A DNA stretch of 64,000 nt from Paenibacillus albus (GCF_003952225.1 NZ_CP034437.1:5938001-6002000), one strand, 5' to 3'; counted from the stretch's first letter, positions 54,424 to 63,964 are shown. Numbers and translations are program-made. Notes: a model not told the origin generated them from the letters alone.

Positions 54424-55124
54424 GCAGCGAGCTTCGCTTCTTTATGCGCCGCAATGGCTTTCTCGCCGATGACAACTTCGACGCGATGAATGTTGTTGCC
54501 GCGCTCCACGAATTTCGATTCATATTCGGTCAGCACGAGGTCATCGCGAAGTTGGTCACGATGAAGGTGAAGCGCAATATTACGCATGTGCAGCTCCATA
54601 TCCGCAAAGCTGTTCAATGAGAATTCAAACAGCGACTGCGAGTCCGTCTTGAAATGAATTTCCCCATACTCGTTCAGAATTTCCATATATTTGGCTACGA
54701 AGCGAGGGTGCGTCAGCCTTCTGCGCGCATGTTTAGCCTTCGGCCATGGGTCGCTGAAGTTCAGATGAATGCGCTGGATTTCGTTAGGCGCGAACATGTT
54801 CTCGATGCCTTCGATATTTGCGCGCAGCAGCGCAAGGTTCGGCGGGCTGTCTACTCCCTGTTCTGCCCATGCAGCTCTAGCTTTATCGCTGGCGCGACGG
54901 ATAAGCTCGTCGTACATGTCGACGCCGATAAAATTAATATGCGGATTGCGCACGCTCATATCGCTGATGAAGCGCCCTTTTCCCATGCCAAGCTCAATAT
55001 AGATCGGATTGTCATTACCGAAGAAATCCTTCCAGCGGCCTTTGTGCGGCGCTGCATCCAGTACGACAAGCTCCGGCTGTGCTTCGATGCTTTCCAAAAT
55101 TCCTTTTCTTCCTCTAAGACGCAT
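54342..55124 (-). CDS. trmB: tRNA (guanine-N7-)-methyltransferase
   Basis: A 260-residue SAM enzyme methylating G46 of tRNA. Motif I is IYIELGMGKGRFI; FIGVDMYDELI, LNFSDPWPKAKHARRRLTHPRF and GEIHFKTDSQSLFEFS are diagnostic. ATG 55124 is selected (GGAGGAATC about 9 nt upstream); the GTG at 55142 lies inside that site. Family members normally end about 40 residues earlier: here a charged tail (KEAKLAAQKKDQEAEINNE and on) extends past the core and is encoded antisense to the PAP2 gene. Confidence 0.95.
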   Translation of the reverse strand: MRLRGRKGILESIEAQPELVVLDAAPHKGRWKDFFGNDNPIYIELGMGKGRFISDMSVRNPHINFIGVDMYDELIRRASDKARAAWAEQGVDSPPNLALLRANIEGIENMFAPNEIQRIHLNFSDPWPKAKHARRRLTHPRFVAKYMEILNEYGEIHFKTDSQSLFEFSLNSFADMELHMRNIALHLHRDQLRDDLVLTEYESKFVERGNNIHRVEVVIGEKAIAAHKEAKLAAQKKDQEAEINNEVDEPSMAPTATSEG

Positions 55125-55244
55125 ATGAATTGATTCCTCCACGTATTGATCGCAGGTTACTACCGCGTTAACTAGTCCTTATTGTGCCCGAATTCCGTGC
55201 CGCTTGTAAAGTGTGGGCCTGCCAGTGTCTAGAAAAACAAAAAA

Positions 55245-55273
55245 AAGCCGAGGGCGTTATTGACGCCTCAGCT
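55245..55273 (-). terminator. Terminator after the 61-aa protein gene
   Basis: AAGCCGAGGGCGT pairs imperfectly with ACGCCTCAGCTT; eight T follow on the minus strand. Confidence 0.85.
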
Positions 55274-55288
55274 TCATCTCATATCCGA

Positions 55289-55474
55289 TTAATTCAGCAA
55301 CTGGCGCGCCGTACCTTCTTGCGATTCCAGCAGGTCATGCAGCTTCTTGCGAGCGGAAACTTCAACTTTATGATTATCGTAGAAACGGATGCCGGCAAGC
55401 GACATGAGCTCTTTTCTCGTCAGTTCAACAGTTACCTTCTCATCACCATTAGGAATCTTAACTTGATTATTCAT
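55289..55474 (-). CDS. Small hypothetical protein, 61 aa
   Basis: ATG 55474 with a GAGGTGATGAGG ribosome binding site, and its own terminator 16 nt after the stop. The sequence is soluble: a short beta part (VKIPNGDEKVTVELTRKELMSLAGI) then a helix (VEVSARKKLHDLLESQEGTARQLLN). I do not recognise a family. Clear expression signals make it a real gene despite its size. Confidence 0.7.
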   Translation of the reverse strand: MNNQVKIPNGDEKVTVELTRKELMSLAGIRFYDNHKVEVSARKKLHDLLESQEGTARQLLN

Positions 55475-55757
55475 TCCTCATCACCTCAACTGGTTTTTTC
55501 AAAAACGAATTTCCAAATATAAACCTTACATGAAAAGTGTTATGAAGAGGGGGCGGAAATTGTAGTTTTCTTTGATCTGTCGCTCTTTTAATATAACAGG
55601 TCATGTTAGGTATTGCAAGCCCTTTTCTAGAAAAAAATGCTCTTTTTCAAGCCCTTTCTTCCAGCTTGTCCACGGCTTAAAGATGGCATTTTGCTCGGAA
55701 TTTCGTTATGATTGATTTAGTCAATTTCGCGAATTACAAGCAAGAGGAGCTACTCAG

Positions 55758-56726
55758 ATGAAGGTTTATACCGAAACTACTGCCGTGTCCGCTACGCCTA
55801 GGCTATGGAATGACAAGCGGTTTCATACATGGAATTACGAAATGCGAGACCAATTCGGCGGTAAAGTGTTTAAAGTCATGCTCGATGCCGGGTTCACCTG
55901 TCCTAACCGAGACGGCTCAATCGCTAAAGGCGGCTGCACCTTCTGCAGCGCGCGCGGATCGGGTGATTTTGCCGGGAGCCGGCGGGACGATCTGGTGACC
56001 CAGTTTAATACCATACGAGACCTGCAGCATCAGAAATGGCCGGAAGCGCAATATATCGGTTATTTCCAGGCCTATACGAATACGTATGCGCCTGTTGATG
56101 AGCTGCGGGAATATTATGAAGCCATTCTCGCTCAGCCCGGCGTAGTCGGTCTGTCGATTGCAACCCGGCCGGACTGTCTGCCGGATGATGTCGTCGATTA
56201 TTTGGCCGAGCTGAACGAGCGCACATATTTATGGGTCGAGATGGGCTTGCAGACGATTCACGAATCGACGTCGGAGCTCATCAACCGTGCACATGATACC
56301 GCCTGCTACGAGGATGCCGTCAAGCGGCTTCGTGCCCGCGGCATTCGCGTATGTGCGCATATTATTTATGGCTTGCCGCAAGAAACGCATGAAATGATGC
56401 TCGATACGGGCAAAGCGGTTGCGGCGATGGATGTACAGGGCATTAAGATTCACCTGCTCCATCTCATGCGCAAGACGCCGATGGTGAAGCAGTACGAAGC
56501 AGGCTTGCTCCGTTTCCTCGATCAGGATGAGTATGTAAAGCTGATCGTCGATACGCTGGAGCTAATGCCGCCGGAGATGATCGTGCACCGGCTCACCGGC
56601 GATGCGCCGCGTGATCTGCTTATCGGTCCGATGTGGAGCCTGAAGAAATGGGAAGTGCTCAACAGCATCGACCATGAGCTGGCTCGGCGCGAGACATGGC
56701 AAGGCCGATTGTGGGAGGCGCAGTAA
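55758..56726 (+). CDS. ytqA: TIGR01212-type radical SAM protein (YtqA-like)
   Basis: A 322-residue radical SAM enzyme. The cluster-binding cysteines are in FTCPNRDGSIAKGGCTFCSARG (an extended spacing characteristic of this family rather than CxxxCxxC). IATRPDCLPDDVVDYL and WVEMGLQTIHESTSELINRAH are family landmarks. In Bacillus the ytqA-ytqB pair acts in the 5-methylaminomethyl-2-thiouridine wobble modification of tRNA; for YtqA I am recalling recent work and am less certain. ATG 55758 follows AAGAGGAG. The next gene starts 1 nt after its stop. Confidence 0.9.
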   Translation: MKVYTETTAVSATPRLWNDKRFHTWNYEMRDQFGGKVFKVMLDAGFTCPNRDGSIAKGGCTFCSARGSGDFAGSRRDDLVTQFNTIRDLQHQKWPEAQYIGYFQAYTNTYAPVDELREYYEAILAQPGVVGLSIATRPDCLPDDVVDYLAELNERTYLWVEMGLQTIHESTSELINRAHDTACYEDAVKRLRARGIRVCAHIIYGLPQETHEMMLDTGKAVAAMDVQGIKIHLLHLMRKTPMVKQYEAGLLRFLDQDEYVKLIVDTLELMPPEMIVHRLTGDAPRDLLIGPMWSLKKWEVLNSIDHELARRETWQGRLWEAQ

Positions 56727-56727
56727 A

Positions 56728-57327
56728 ATGGGCTTTCTCAGCGTGCTCAGCATGGCGCATAAGCTAGTGAAGGAGCGCGCAGCAATTGGCGACACCGTCA
56801 TTGACGCCACCTGCGGCAATGGCATCGACACGCAGTTTCTGTGCGAGCTTGTCGGGCCGCGAGGCACGGTCTACGCCTTCGATATTCAAGCGGAGGCGCT
56901 GGAGCGCACGCGACTTCGGCTGTTAGGGGGCCGCGAGGCAGAATCAGATGAAGTGATGGCGGATCGTATGGCGAAGCTTCAGCTCGTGCATGCCAGCCAT
57001 GCCGAGATGGACAAGCAGGTTGCGGCCGATGCTCACGGCAAGGTCGCAGCCGTGATGTTCAACCTCGGCTACTTGCCTGGCGCCGATCAGAGCGTCATCA
57101 CGACAACAGAGGGCACGATTGCAGCGCTTGCTGCCGCGATCGCGCTGCTGCGCAAAGGCGGCATCCTGACAGTCGTCCTCTATCCCGGTCATCCCGGGGG
57201 AGCTGAGGAAGCGGATGCGGTTACGCGCTTTGCTTCCGAGCTGCCGCAGCAGCTTGCGCAGGCTGTGCTGTACCGAATGGCGCAGAAAGCAGAAGCACCT
57301 TATTTGTTAGCGATTGAGAAACGGTAG
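56728..57327 (+). CDS. mnmM: Class I SAM methyltransferase, YtqB/MnmM type
   Basis: A 199-residue methyltransferase. Motif I DTVIDATCGNGIDTQFL, acidic VYAFDIQAEALERT, motif IV VMFNLGYLPGADQ and VVLYPGHPGGAEE match the YtqB (rRNA methylase-like) family. In Bacillus the family member MnmM methylates nm5s2U34 to mnm5s2U34 in tRNA. ATG 56728 follows GGGAGG and is 1 nt after the ytqA stop, so the two are translationally coupled and probably work in the same pathway. Confidence 0.9.
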   Translation: MGFLSVLSMAHKLVKERAAIGDTVIDATCGNGIDTQFLCELVGPRGTVYAFDIQAEALERTRLRLLGGREAESDEVMADRMAKLQLVHASHAEMDKQVAADAHGKVAAVMFNLGYLPGADQSVITTTEGTIAALAAAIALLRKGGILTVVLYPGHPGGAEEADAVTRFASELPQQLAQAVLYRMAQKAEAPYLLAIEKR

Positions 57328-57391
57328 TAAACTAGTAGACAGGCAGCCAGTATGGCAAGCAAATCCCATTATCCTGAGGAGGTCTTTATTC

Positions 57392-57787
57392 ATGGCAGTT
57401 CGTAAATTGGAGCACGTTGGCGTTATGGTTAGCAATTTGGAAGATTCGATTAAATTCTATACCGAAGTTGTTGGACTCAAATACTTGTATACATTGACGC
57501 ACAATAATGGCCTTATTCGTCTTGGCTTCCTTTCGGGCGCAGACGGCCAGGAGTCCGAAGTTGAGCTGATCGAAGGCTACCCAGGCGAGCTTTCTGAAGA
57601 AGGCCGCACGCATCATCTTGCTTTTACGGTGGATGATGTCGAAGCTGAATTCGAACGAATTAAAGGTCTCGGCGTTCCGCTGAAAGAGACCGAGATTACG
57701 ACGCTGTCTAATGGCGCGCGCTACTTCTTCTTCTACGGTCCTGACCGCGAGTATCTAGAAATGTTCCAGCCTGCAAGCAAAGCTTAA
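57392..57787 (+). CDS. VOC/glyoxalase family protein
   Basis: A 131-residue protein of the vicinal oxygen chelate fold: two beta-alpha-beta-beta-beta units, LEHVGVMVSNLEDSIKFYTEVVGLK and HHLAFTVDDVEAEFERIKGLGV. Probable metal ligands are His8, a Glu in ESEVELIE, His near residue 75 and Glu in REYLEMFQP, as in lactoylglutathione lyases, but thiol-dependent substrates vary widely. ATG 57392 follows GAGGAGG; the open frame extends upstream without a better start. Confidence 0.85.
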   Translation: MAVRKLEHVGVMVSNLEDSIKFYTEVVGLKYLYTLTHNNGLIRLGFLSGADGQESEVELIEGYPGELSEEGRTHHLAFTVDDVEAEFERIKGLGVPLKETEITTLSNGARYFFFYGPDREYLEMFQPASKA

Positions 57788-57822
57788 GCTATCGGCAACT
57801 ATGAAGTAGGGAGAGATATACG

Positions 57823-58788
57823 GTGACACAAGTTTACCCGCTGCAATTTAAACCAGAGATGAAAGAACGAATTTGGGGAGGCCGTGCCCTTGAACAATTC
57901 GGCCTTGAACTGCCTGAAGGCGCAATCGGAGAAGGCTGGATGATCGGCGACCATCCGAACGGCACGACGAAAGTAATGAACGGCGCACTCGCAGGGCTTG
58001 GATTGGACGAGATCCGTGAGCAATATGGACGAGAGTACTTCGGCACAAAAGGTTACGTTGAAGACGGCCGCTTCCCGCTGCTCATCAAGCTGCTGGACTG
58101 CAACGACGACCTGTCGATCCAAGTCCATCCGACAGATTCGTATGAAGGGCTTCCGAAGGGCGAGCTTGGCAAAACCGAAATGTGGTACATCCTCGCTGCC
58201 GAGCCAGGCGCTAAGATCATCTACGGACTAAAAGACGGCGTTGACCGCGCTGCGCTCGCTTCCGCAATCGAAGAAGGCCGCGTCATGGATTGCCTGCAAG
58301 AGGTTTCCGTCGAAGCCGGCGATGCGTTCTACATACCAGCCGGAACGGTTCATGCGCTGTGCGCAGGCGTCGTAGTCGCTGAGATTCAGCAGAACTCCGA
58401 CACCACTTACCGCGTGTTCGACTACAACCGTCCAGGGCTCGACGGCAAGCTCCGCGAGCTTCACGTAGAGGATTCCCTCAACGTAACGGCATATGAAGGC
58501 GCAGGCGCAAGCCGCATGAAGACCGATGCAATCGGTGATAATGAGTGGCTGCGCATCGCAGAATCGCCGTACTTCGTTGTAGAGAAAGGTCTCGTACGCG
58601 CACCGTGGAAACTGTCTACGACGCCTGAATCCTTCGTCATTCTCGTTATTGCCGAAGGAACCGGCACACTTAGCTGGGACGGCGGCAAGCAAGAAGTCAA
58701 AGCGGGCGAATGCTTCCTGCTTCCTGCCAGCCTTGGCGGCTATGAGCTGGACGGCCATATGACCGTGCTTCGCAGCGTAACTCCATAG
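57823..58788 (+). CDS. manA: Mannose-6-phosphate isomerase, class I
   Basis: A 321-residue cupin-fold zinc enzyme converting mannose-6-P and fructose-6-P. Metal-site and substrate motifs are present: LLIKLLDCNDDLSIQVHPTD, GKTEMWYILAAEPGA, DAFYIPAGTVHALCAG, and the Arg region TYRVFDYNRPG. GTG 57823 follows GGGAGAG. Physiologically it would channel mannose from the GH38/GH125 locus, 40 kb away, into glycolysis, though it is a common housekeeping gene. Terminator at 58799. Confidence 0.95.
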   Translation: MTQVYPLQFKPEMKERIWGGRALEQFGLELPEGAIGEGWMIGDHPNGTTKVMNGALAGLGLDEIREQYGREYFGTKGYVEDGRFPLLIKLLDCNDDLSIQVHPTDSYEGLPKGELGKTEMWYILAAEPGAKIIYGLKDGVDRAALASAIEEGRVMDCLQEVSVEAGDAFYIPAGTVHALCAGVVVAEIQQNSDTTYRVFDYNRPGLDGKLRELHVEDSLNVTAYEGAGASRMKTDAIGDNEWLRIAESPYFVVEKGLVRAPWKLSTTPESFVILVIAEGTGTLSWDGGKQEVKAGECFLLPASLGGYELDGHMTVLRSVTP

Positions 58789-58798
58789 AGAATAGTAG

Positions 58799-58831
58799 AG
58801 CCCCCTTCGCGGTATGATGCGGAGGGGGCTT
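58799..58831 (+). terminator. Terminator after manA
   Basis: A perfect 12-bp stem AGCCCCCTTCGC/GCGGAGGGGGCT... (one G-T pair) with T-rich sequence after it. Confidence 0.8.
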
Positions 58832-58904
58832 TAGTTTGGAGCTAGAGAACCTGTGTACGGATCGGTAGAGTTGCGCCTCTTTGAAGCTTCGCGCCTTACA
58901 AACG

Positions 58905-58934
58905 GAACCCCTTCGCATTCATACGAAGGGGTTC
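58905..58934 (-). terminator. Terminator of the 59-64 kb glycosidase operon
   Basis: A perfect 11-bp stem (GAACCCCTTCG with CGAAGGGGTTC) with an 8-nt loop, 7 nt beyond the stop of the fusion gene; T run on the minus strand is weak. Confidence 0.65.
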
Positions 58935-58941
58935 TTCTACT

Positions 58942-61509
58942 CTACACTATAGACCACAATTCAATTAAGTGCTTGCCCTTCAAGCTAGCCGGAATAACAT
59001 CGAACGGCTCGCCATCACTTGTCATTCGGAACTTCGTTCCGAAGCCGTGAACAGCTATATCGAGCACAGCTTCGCGATAGCGCAAGTTGTCTAGCCGGAG
59101 GTCGCGAAGCGTCTCCGGAACAGCAGGCGTAATCGTCATCCCCCGCTCGTTGTACTCCATTCCGAGAACGCCGAAGTAGAAGTAGGAGATGAAGCCGGCG
59201 GCATGCCAGAGCTGGCCAGGCCAGCGCCATGCTTTTCCTGTCTGGTAGTCGATTACTTCGTAGAACGTCTTCGTCATAACACTATTGCGAACTTGCTGCG
59301 CAATGAGTGTCATGAGCAAATCGGTTCGCCCTTCACGCCCCGCAGCCGCCGCCATTCCGCTCGTCCAGACGACCCAAGCCGCACCTGCGAAGTGATTCGT
59401 CTCCTCGCGATACGGGAAGACGTTCACACCAAACTCGTTCATCGCCACTTCCGGCAGCCGATCCAAGATTCGCTGACGCTGCTCCGGTGTAGCAATGCCA
59501 TACCTCGGCCACATCGCCATCTCCTGTCCGGCGGATTCCCAATACCCTTCGCGGTGGCTCTCGCTGCCGATCGGCCCGCTGGTGAAATATCCCGCTTCGT
59601 CATTCCAATATTGCCGCTGAATGCTCTGAAGCAGCAGCTCGCCTCTCTCTGCCCAGCTCCTAACCTGCTCCACCGCTTCTCCCATGAGAGCGCCCATGCG
59701 CGACATCGCACGGAAAGCTTCCATAAAATAGGTTTCCGTCGCCAAGCAGAATCCTCCTGCCTCCGGTTCAGGGAATGCATCGTTGGAGGTCGACTGATCC
59801 GCCGGAACCAAGCCCCGCTCCGAATCAAAGCTCTCATCAAGCTTCGCAATGCGATTCTTGAGATTCGGCCATGTTTCCTGAACGAGCGTCAGATCACCCG
59901 TCGTCAAATAGTAGTCCCAGATGCCGACGATCGGCATCGCTGTTCCGTCTACGCCGTTGTCGAAGCCATCCTTCGTCGTGAAGAGCAGCGATGCCCTAGC
60001 GCCTGCCGGGTCCAGCAGATTGCCGGAACGAATCGCAATATGCGTCGTGTCCCGCACCCAGACGCCGAAGCCTTCTCCGGGACCTTGGAATTGCCCCGCG
60101 GTCCACATTCCTTCCTCGCCGGGCCGGGCAAATTCCGGCGAACCGCACCGATAGAAGACGTCCAATGCCAGCCGGTACGCGGCATCTATCGTCGCATGTT
60201 CCGTGCGAAGATCCGGCAGCTTCGCAATCTCAGCCTGCGGATGCCAGACGCTGCCGCGATCAATGACGCGAGTCATGTCATTCGCCCAGTTCTTGCGCCA
60301 CACGAACTCTTCGACCGCACGAGTCGGCGATAGAATCGTATTGCGATCAGGCACGTATGCAGGAGGCTCGCCATAAACAGCATCCTCCACGCGATGGCTG
60401 TAGATGGAATAGCTCTCCGATTGGTAAATCGCTCTGTCCTTCACCGGATGAGCCGCTTCAATAAGCAGCTGCTCGGACGGACTCGGCGCTGTGCCTCGCA
60501 AGCCGTATACGACTAACTCAACCAAATCGATGGTTCCGCGCTGACAATGCAGCTTGAGACGCCGCTGTCCCTCATAACCGGGAGTAACCGGAGCAGGAAT
60601 AGACAGAACTGCCTCACCGTCGCCAGCGAATATGTGCATTGAAGCTTGGTCCAGCAGCATCCGCAGCTTGAGGCTGCCTTCGCGCTTCGGTAAAGAAGTC
60701 GTCGCTCCCTTCCATGCAACAGAGGTTGCGAGCTCGTTCATTTCCACAACGATCTGGATTCCATAGAGCTCCATCTCGAGCAAGCAGCTTTGAGCTTCCG
60801 CGCGAATAGACAGCTGAACATCCAGCAGCTCGGACATAATGACATCCGGCTCGCCACCTTCCGCAGGCAGGATGCGAATATCCGGCCATTCGCCAGGAGC
60901 GATGCGGAACTGCAAGCTTTCGTTGAAAGGACACCGCTCATCCAGATCAGCGACCGCCCATTCTCTTTGCCACACGCGCAAGTTGAGCAGCTCTACAACT
61001 GGCGCAGCATGAAGGCGGACGCTGCCCTGCGATGTCTTGCGCAAACTCAGCTCAGTTAATATTAGCTGCACCCGACCGTCGCTTCCTCGAGCAAGCCCCG
61101 CAAGAATAGTGCGCCCCTTACCGCAAGCCAGTCTTCCCGAATCTATGCCATGCCACAGAGACGTGGGCTCACTGTCAGCAGTGAAAGACTCGCCGTCCCA
61201 CTCTCCGAGCTCGTAGGTATGATCCTCTTCGTGAAGCTTGAGCCATTTTGACTGATTAGGATCGTTCTCAATCGGTAGCTCGACCAGACAAGGAGAAGCT
61301 GACCTCTCCTTCGCCCCAGCCCGTGATTCATGCCAGTGGACAAGATCGCGGCTAACCGCAGCTCCCGCTCCCGAACCATCCGCATAACTATATTCGAAGC
61401 ACCACTGACCCCGCTCATCCTCATAATAGAAATCAATCCGTTCGCCAATCCCGCCTTGTCCCCACGCATCAAAATGAATCTGAGGCCCACGCTCTGCCGC
61501 TGTTTCCAT
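58942..61509 (-). CDS. Fusion of a GH32-like region with an (alpha/alpha)6-barrel glycosidase
   Basis: An 855-residue cytoplasmic protein. Residues 1-180 look like a GH32/43 five-blade propeller fragment (FYYEDERGQWCFEYSYADG, AVSRDLVHWHES); around 270-320 a GH32-type beta-sandwich (SLKLRMLLDQASMHIFAGDG). It lacks the catalytic WMNDPNG, RDP and EC motifs of GH32. About 380-855 is a six-hairpin barrel: GVWVRDTTHIAIRSG, IWDYYLTTGDLTLVQETWP, ESAGQEMAMWPRYG, NHFAGAAWVVWTSG, reminiscent of trehalase/GH63/GH125-like enzymes. The barrel is probably the catalytic part; its exact family is not identified. It starts 16 nt after the GH32 gene. Confidence 0.75.
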   Translation of the reverse strand: METAAERGPQIHFDAWGQGGIGERIDFYYEDERGQWCFEYSYADGSGAGAAVSRDLVHWHESRAGAKERSASPCLVELPIENDPNQSKWLKLHEEDHTYELGEWDGESFTADSEPTSLWHGIDSGRLACGKGRTILAGLARGSDGRVQLILTELSLRKTSQGSVRLHAAPVVELLNLRVWQREWAVADLDERCPFNESLQFRIAPGEWPDIRILPAEGGEPDVIMSELLDVQLSIRAEAQSCLLEMELYGIQIVVEMNELATSVAWKGATTSLPKREGSLKLRMLLDQASMHIFAGDGEAVLSIPAPVTPGYEGQRRLKLHCQRGTIDLVELVVYGLRGTAPSPSEQLLIEAAHPVKDRAIYQSESYSIYSHRVEDAVYGEPPAYVPDRNTILSPTRAVEEFVWRKNWANDMTRVIDRGSVWHPQAEIAKLPDLRTEHATIDAAYRLALDVFYRCGSPEFARPGEEGMWTAGQFQGPGEGFGVWVRDTTHIAIRSGNLLDPAGARASLLFTTKDGFDNGVDGTAMPIVGIWDYYLTTGDLTLVQETWPNLKNRIAKLDESFDSERGLVPADQSTSNDAFPEPEAGGFCLATETYFMEAFRAMSRMGALMGEAVEQVRSWAERGELLLQSIQRQYWNDEAGYFTSGPIGSESHREGYWESAGQEMAMWPRYGIATPEQRQRILDRLPEVAMNEFGVNVFPYREETNHFAGAAWVVWTSGMAAAAGREGRTDLLMTLIAQQVRNSVMTKTFYEVIDYQTGKAWRWPGQLWHAAGFISYFYFGVLGMEYNERGMTITPAVPETLRDLRLDNLRYREAVLDIAVHGFGTKFRMTSDGEPFDVIPASLKGKHLIELWSIV

Positions 61510-61524
61510 CTGGACCTCCCTTAT

Positions 61525-62928
61525 CTAGCCTATGTTTGCCGCTTGCATTTCCCAAATCTCCAAGCTGGAGATAAGAGCTTCCCCGCCCGCTTGCAAACGA
61601 ACGCCGTTGCTGTCTTCCAAGGAAGGATAGACACGCGCAGTCATGCAAATTTCATCGCCGGCAAACAACTCGACAACTGACTGATCGACGAACAGACGCA
61701 GCTGCAAGGATTCCGAACCATCTTGCAGGTTCAGCTCGGAGACCATATCTGCTTTACGTACACCGCTGAACAGGCTTGAGTTAGAGCGGTCCAAAGTAAT
61801 CGTACCCGCCGCAAAATCAACCCGCACATCGGTATGCTCTCTTCCGTCAGATGAAGCCAGTACGGAGATCGTCAGCACCTGAGCTGCATCGGCAGCAGGC
61901 TTCTTGATTTCAATCGCACACTCGAAAGCGGTCGAGGAAATCCCCGTATTCAGCGGTTGTTCCTCCGTAATTCGTACATCCGCCCAAGCAGCATTCTCGC
62001 CTCGCAGCGAAGCCAGCTCCGGAACCGGTGTCATCGCAATGCGGCCGCTTGGCTTCAGCTCGACAACTCGAGGCAGCGCCAATGCTCCGTTCCAATCTAG
62101 CTCCACAGGGAAGTTGTCTCCCCTGCACTCCGGCATCCAGCCGAGCAGAATACGGCGGCCCGCTTCGTCAACGAAGCCCGTCGATGCATAATAGCCGTCC
62201 CATCCGCCTGTATCGACGGTTCCACGTCCTTCTACTTCAATCAGCCCCTCGGAGCTCCAAGGACCGGTCACATATTGACCTGGCGCGCTTGGGGAATAGA
62301 ACAGAACCGCTTTATCTCCGAATCGGAAGATATGCGGGCATTCAAATATCCCTTCTTCGCCTTTATAGTAAATACGCTCAAAGCGCCACTCTTCCAAATT
62401 GTCGGAATGATAGATCAGCGCAACGCCTTTATCCTCATGAATGCCGCCGGTGAGCATTTTCCAACCGTCCTGCTCTTTCCAGACGTATGGATCGCGCCAC
62501 TCCGTTATTTTCAAGTCGCCGTGAAGCTCATTGGTGAGCACAGGGTTGATGTCGGGCTTCGTCCACGAGAGCAAGTCGTCGCTAGTTTGCTTAACGGTCC
62601 ACTGCTCCGCGCCGCTCGTCGCATTCCGCTCTCCTTCGCCAATGCTCGTATAGAACAAGCGTACATCTTCGCCATCAACAACGGCGCAGCCCGAATAGCA
62701 GTGATGCTCTCCGAGATCGCGGGAAGGCGCCAGCGCTATCGGCAGATGCTCCCAGTTCACCAGATCAAGACTCTTCGCGTGCCCCCAATGAATCTGGCCC
62801 CACTCCGGCACATCAGGATTATGCTGGTAGAACAGATGATACTCGCCGTTGAGCTGAAAAGGGCCGTTCGGGTCGTTCATCCAATTGCGAGTCGGTGTAA
62901 AATGATACTTCGGTTTGTAACGATCCAT
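61525..62928 (-). CDS. GH32 beta-fructofuranosidase (sucrose/fructan hydrolase)
   Basis: A 467-residue enzyme with all GH32 signatures: WMNDPNG near residue 15 (nucleophile Asp), WRDPYVW (transition-state Asp), and FECPHIF (acid/base Glu), plus the C-terminal beta-sandwich with LQLRLFVDQSVVELFAGDE. No signal peptide, so sucrose, sucrose-6-phosphate or imported fructo-oligosaccharides are likely substrates. ATG 62928 follows AGGAGAG; the longer frame to 63225 runs antisense through the GH43 gene. Middle gene of the operon. Confidence 0.93.
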   Translation of the reverse strand: MDRYKPKYHFTPTRNWMNDPNGPFQLNGEYHLFYQHNPDVPEWGQIHWGHAKSLDLVNWEHLPIALAPSRDLGEHHCYSGCAVVDGEDVRLFYTSIGEGERNATSGAEQWTVKQTSDDLLSWTKPDINPVLTNELHGDLKITEWRDPYVWKEQDGWKMLTGGIHEDKGVALIYHSDNLEEWRFERIYYKGEEGIFECPHIFRFGDKAVLFYSPSAPGQYVTGPWSSEGLIEVEGRGTVDTGGWDGYYASTGFVDEAGRRILLGWMPECRGDNFPVELDWNGALALPRVVELKPSGRIAMTPVPELASLRGENAAWADVRITEEQPLNTGISSTAFECAIEIKKPAADAAQVLTISVLASSDGREHTDVRVDFAAGTITLDRSNSSLFSGVRKADMVSELNLQDGSESLQLRLFVDQSVVELFAGDEICMTARVYPSLEDSNGVRLQAGGEALISSLEIWEMQAANIG

Positions 62929-63004
62929 AGTTATCTCTCCTATATTCACTTTAGTAGTAGTAGATTTCGCTTCCAAAACAATGCGTTCGCCTAAACCTAT
63001 TCTC

Positions 63005-63964
63005 TCATTCACCAGATGGTACAGGAACATCGGTGTCCGTCGATACCGGCTTGCCGAAGTCAGGCTCCCCTTGTTCCGTCCAGCCAAACCTCTGTATCCG
63101 TGGCTGGCGATTAGCCGCGCCTCCCTCAGACGTCGGAATCGCGTGATACACGATCCAGTCCTCCGTGCGGTCCGGCGACAACGTAAAGCTGTTGTGCCCC
63201 GGTGCGAACACGCCATTTTCCACACATTTCACGAATACAGGATGATCGCTCTTCACCCATGATGACGGATCGAGCAGATCGCTGTCAGCAGCTGCCGTCA
63301 GCATCCCTAGGCTGTAATCATCGGACCAAGTCGTGCTCGCTGAATAGATCATGAACACCTTCCCGTTACGAATAAGGAAGCATGGTCCTTCGTTAATTGC
63401 CATTCCGCCTTGCTTTTCCCAGTCATATTCCGGTTTCGTAAGCAGCACTTCAGGACCTGCAACCGTCCATGGATTAACCATCGCCACCGCATAGATGGCG
63501 GAGCCGTAATCCGGGAAGTGGCCATAGCCGGCATACATGAAATACAGCTTGCCGTCATGCTGGAGCACCGTTCCATCAAGGCCAGGCAGCGCCGTAGGGA
63601 TCGGACCTTTCTCCGTCCACTCCCCCTGAGTCGGATCGTCGTTGTCATTCTCGAGCACGTAAATTTTGCGGCCGGCATCACCGCTTCCGTCACTTGCCGT
63701 GAAGTAGATGTACCACTTCTCCCCGATAAAATGAATTTCCGGCGCCCATAGCTCGCAGCACCCCGGCCCTTCCTGCGGCGGCAGCCACACTGTCTTCTTC
63801 GGCGCTTTGGCAGCCCCTGTCATGACCTTGGAGCGGTGCAAATCCAACCGGTTGCCGCATGTCACCATGTAGTAGTAGCAGCCGTCGGTATGAAGGTACA
63901 TCCACGGATCTGCTCCTTTTTCCATGATTGGATTACGAAATGTTTGGTTCGTAGTAAGTGTCAA
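63005..63964 (-). CDS. GH43 family glycosidase (arabinofuranosidase/xylosidase-like)
   Basis: A 319-residue five-blade propeller enzyme. GH43 catalytic residues can be placed: general-base Asp in EKGADPWMYLHTDG, pKa-modulating Asp in LPGLDGTVLQHDGKLYFM, and acid Glu in MAINEGPCFLIRNG; CCELWAPEIHFIGEKWYIYF is the usual blade-2 signature. ATTG-type start: TTG 63964 is preferred (AGGAGGAG 7 nt upstream) over GTG 63988, which overlaps no ribosome binding site. Substrate (arabinan, xylan or galactan pieces) cannot be decided. First gene seen of the operon; upstream genes may lie beyond the window. Confidence 0.88.
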   Translation of the reverse strand: MTLTTNQTFRNPIMEKGADPWMYLHTDGCYYYMVTCGNRLDLHRSKVMTGAAKAPKKTVWLPPQEGPGCCELWAPEIHFIGEKWYIYFTASDGSGDAGRKIYVLENDNDDPTQGEWTEKGPIPTALPGLDGTVLQHDGKLYFMYAGYGHFPDYGSAIYAVAMVNPWTVAGPEVLLTKPEYDWEKQGGMAINEGPCFLIRNGKVFMIYSASTTWSDDYSLGMLTAAADSDLLDPSSWVKSDHPVFVKCVENGVFAPGHNSFTLSPDRTEDWIVYHAIPTSEGGAANRQPRIQRFGWTEQGEPDFGKPVSTDTDVPVPSGE

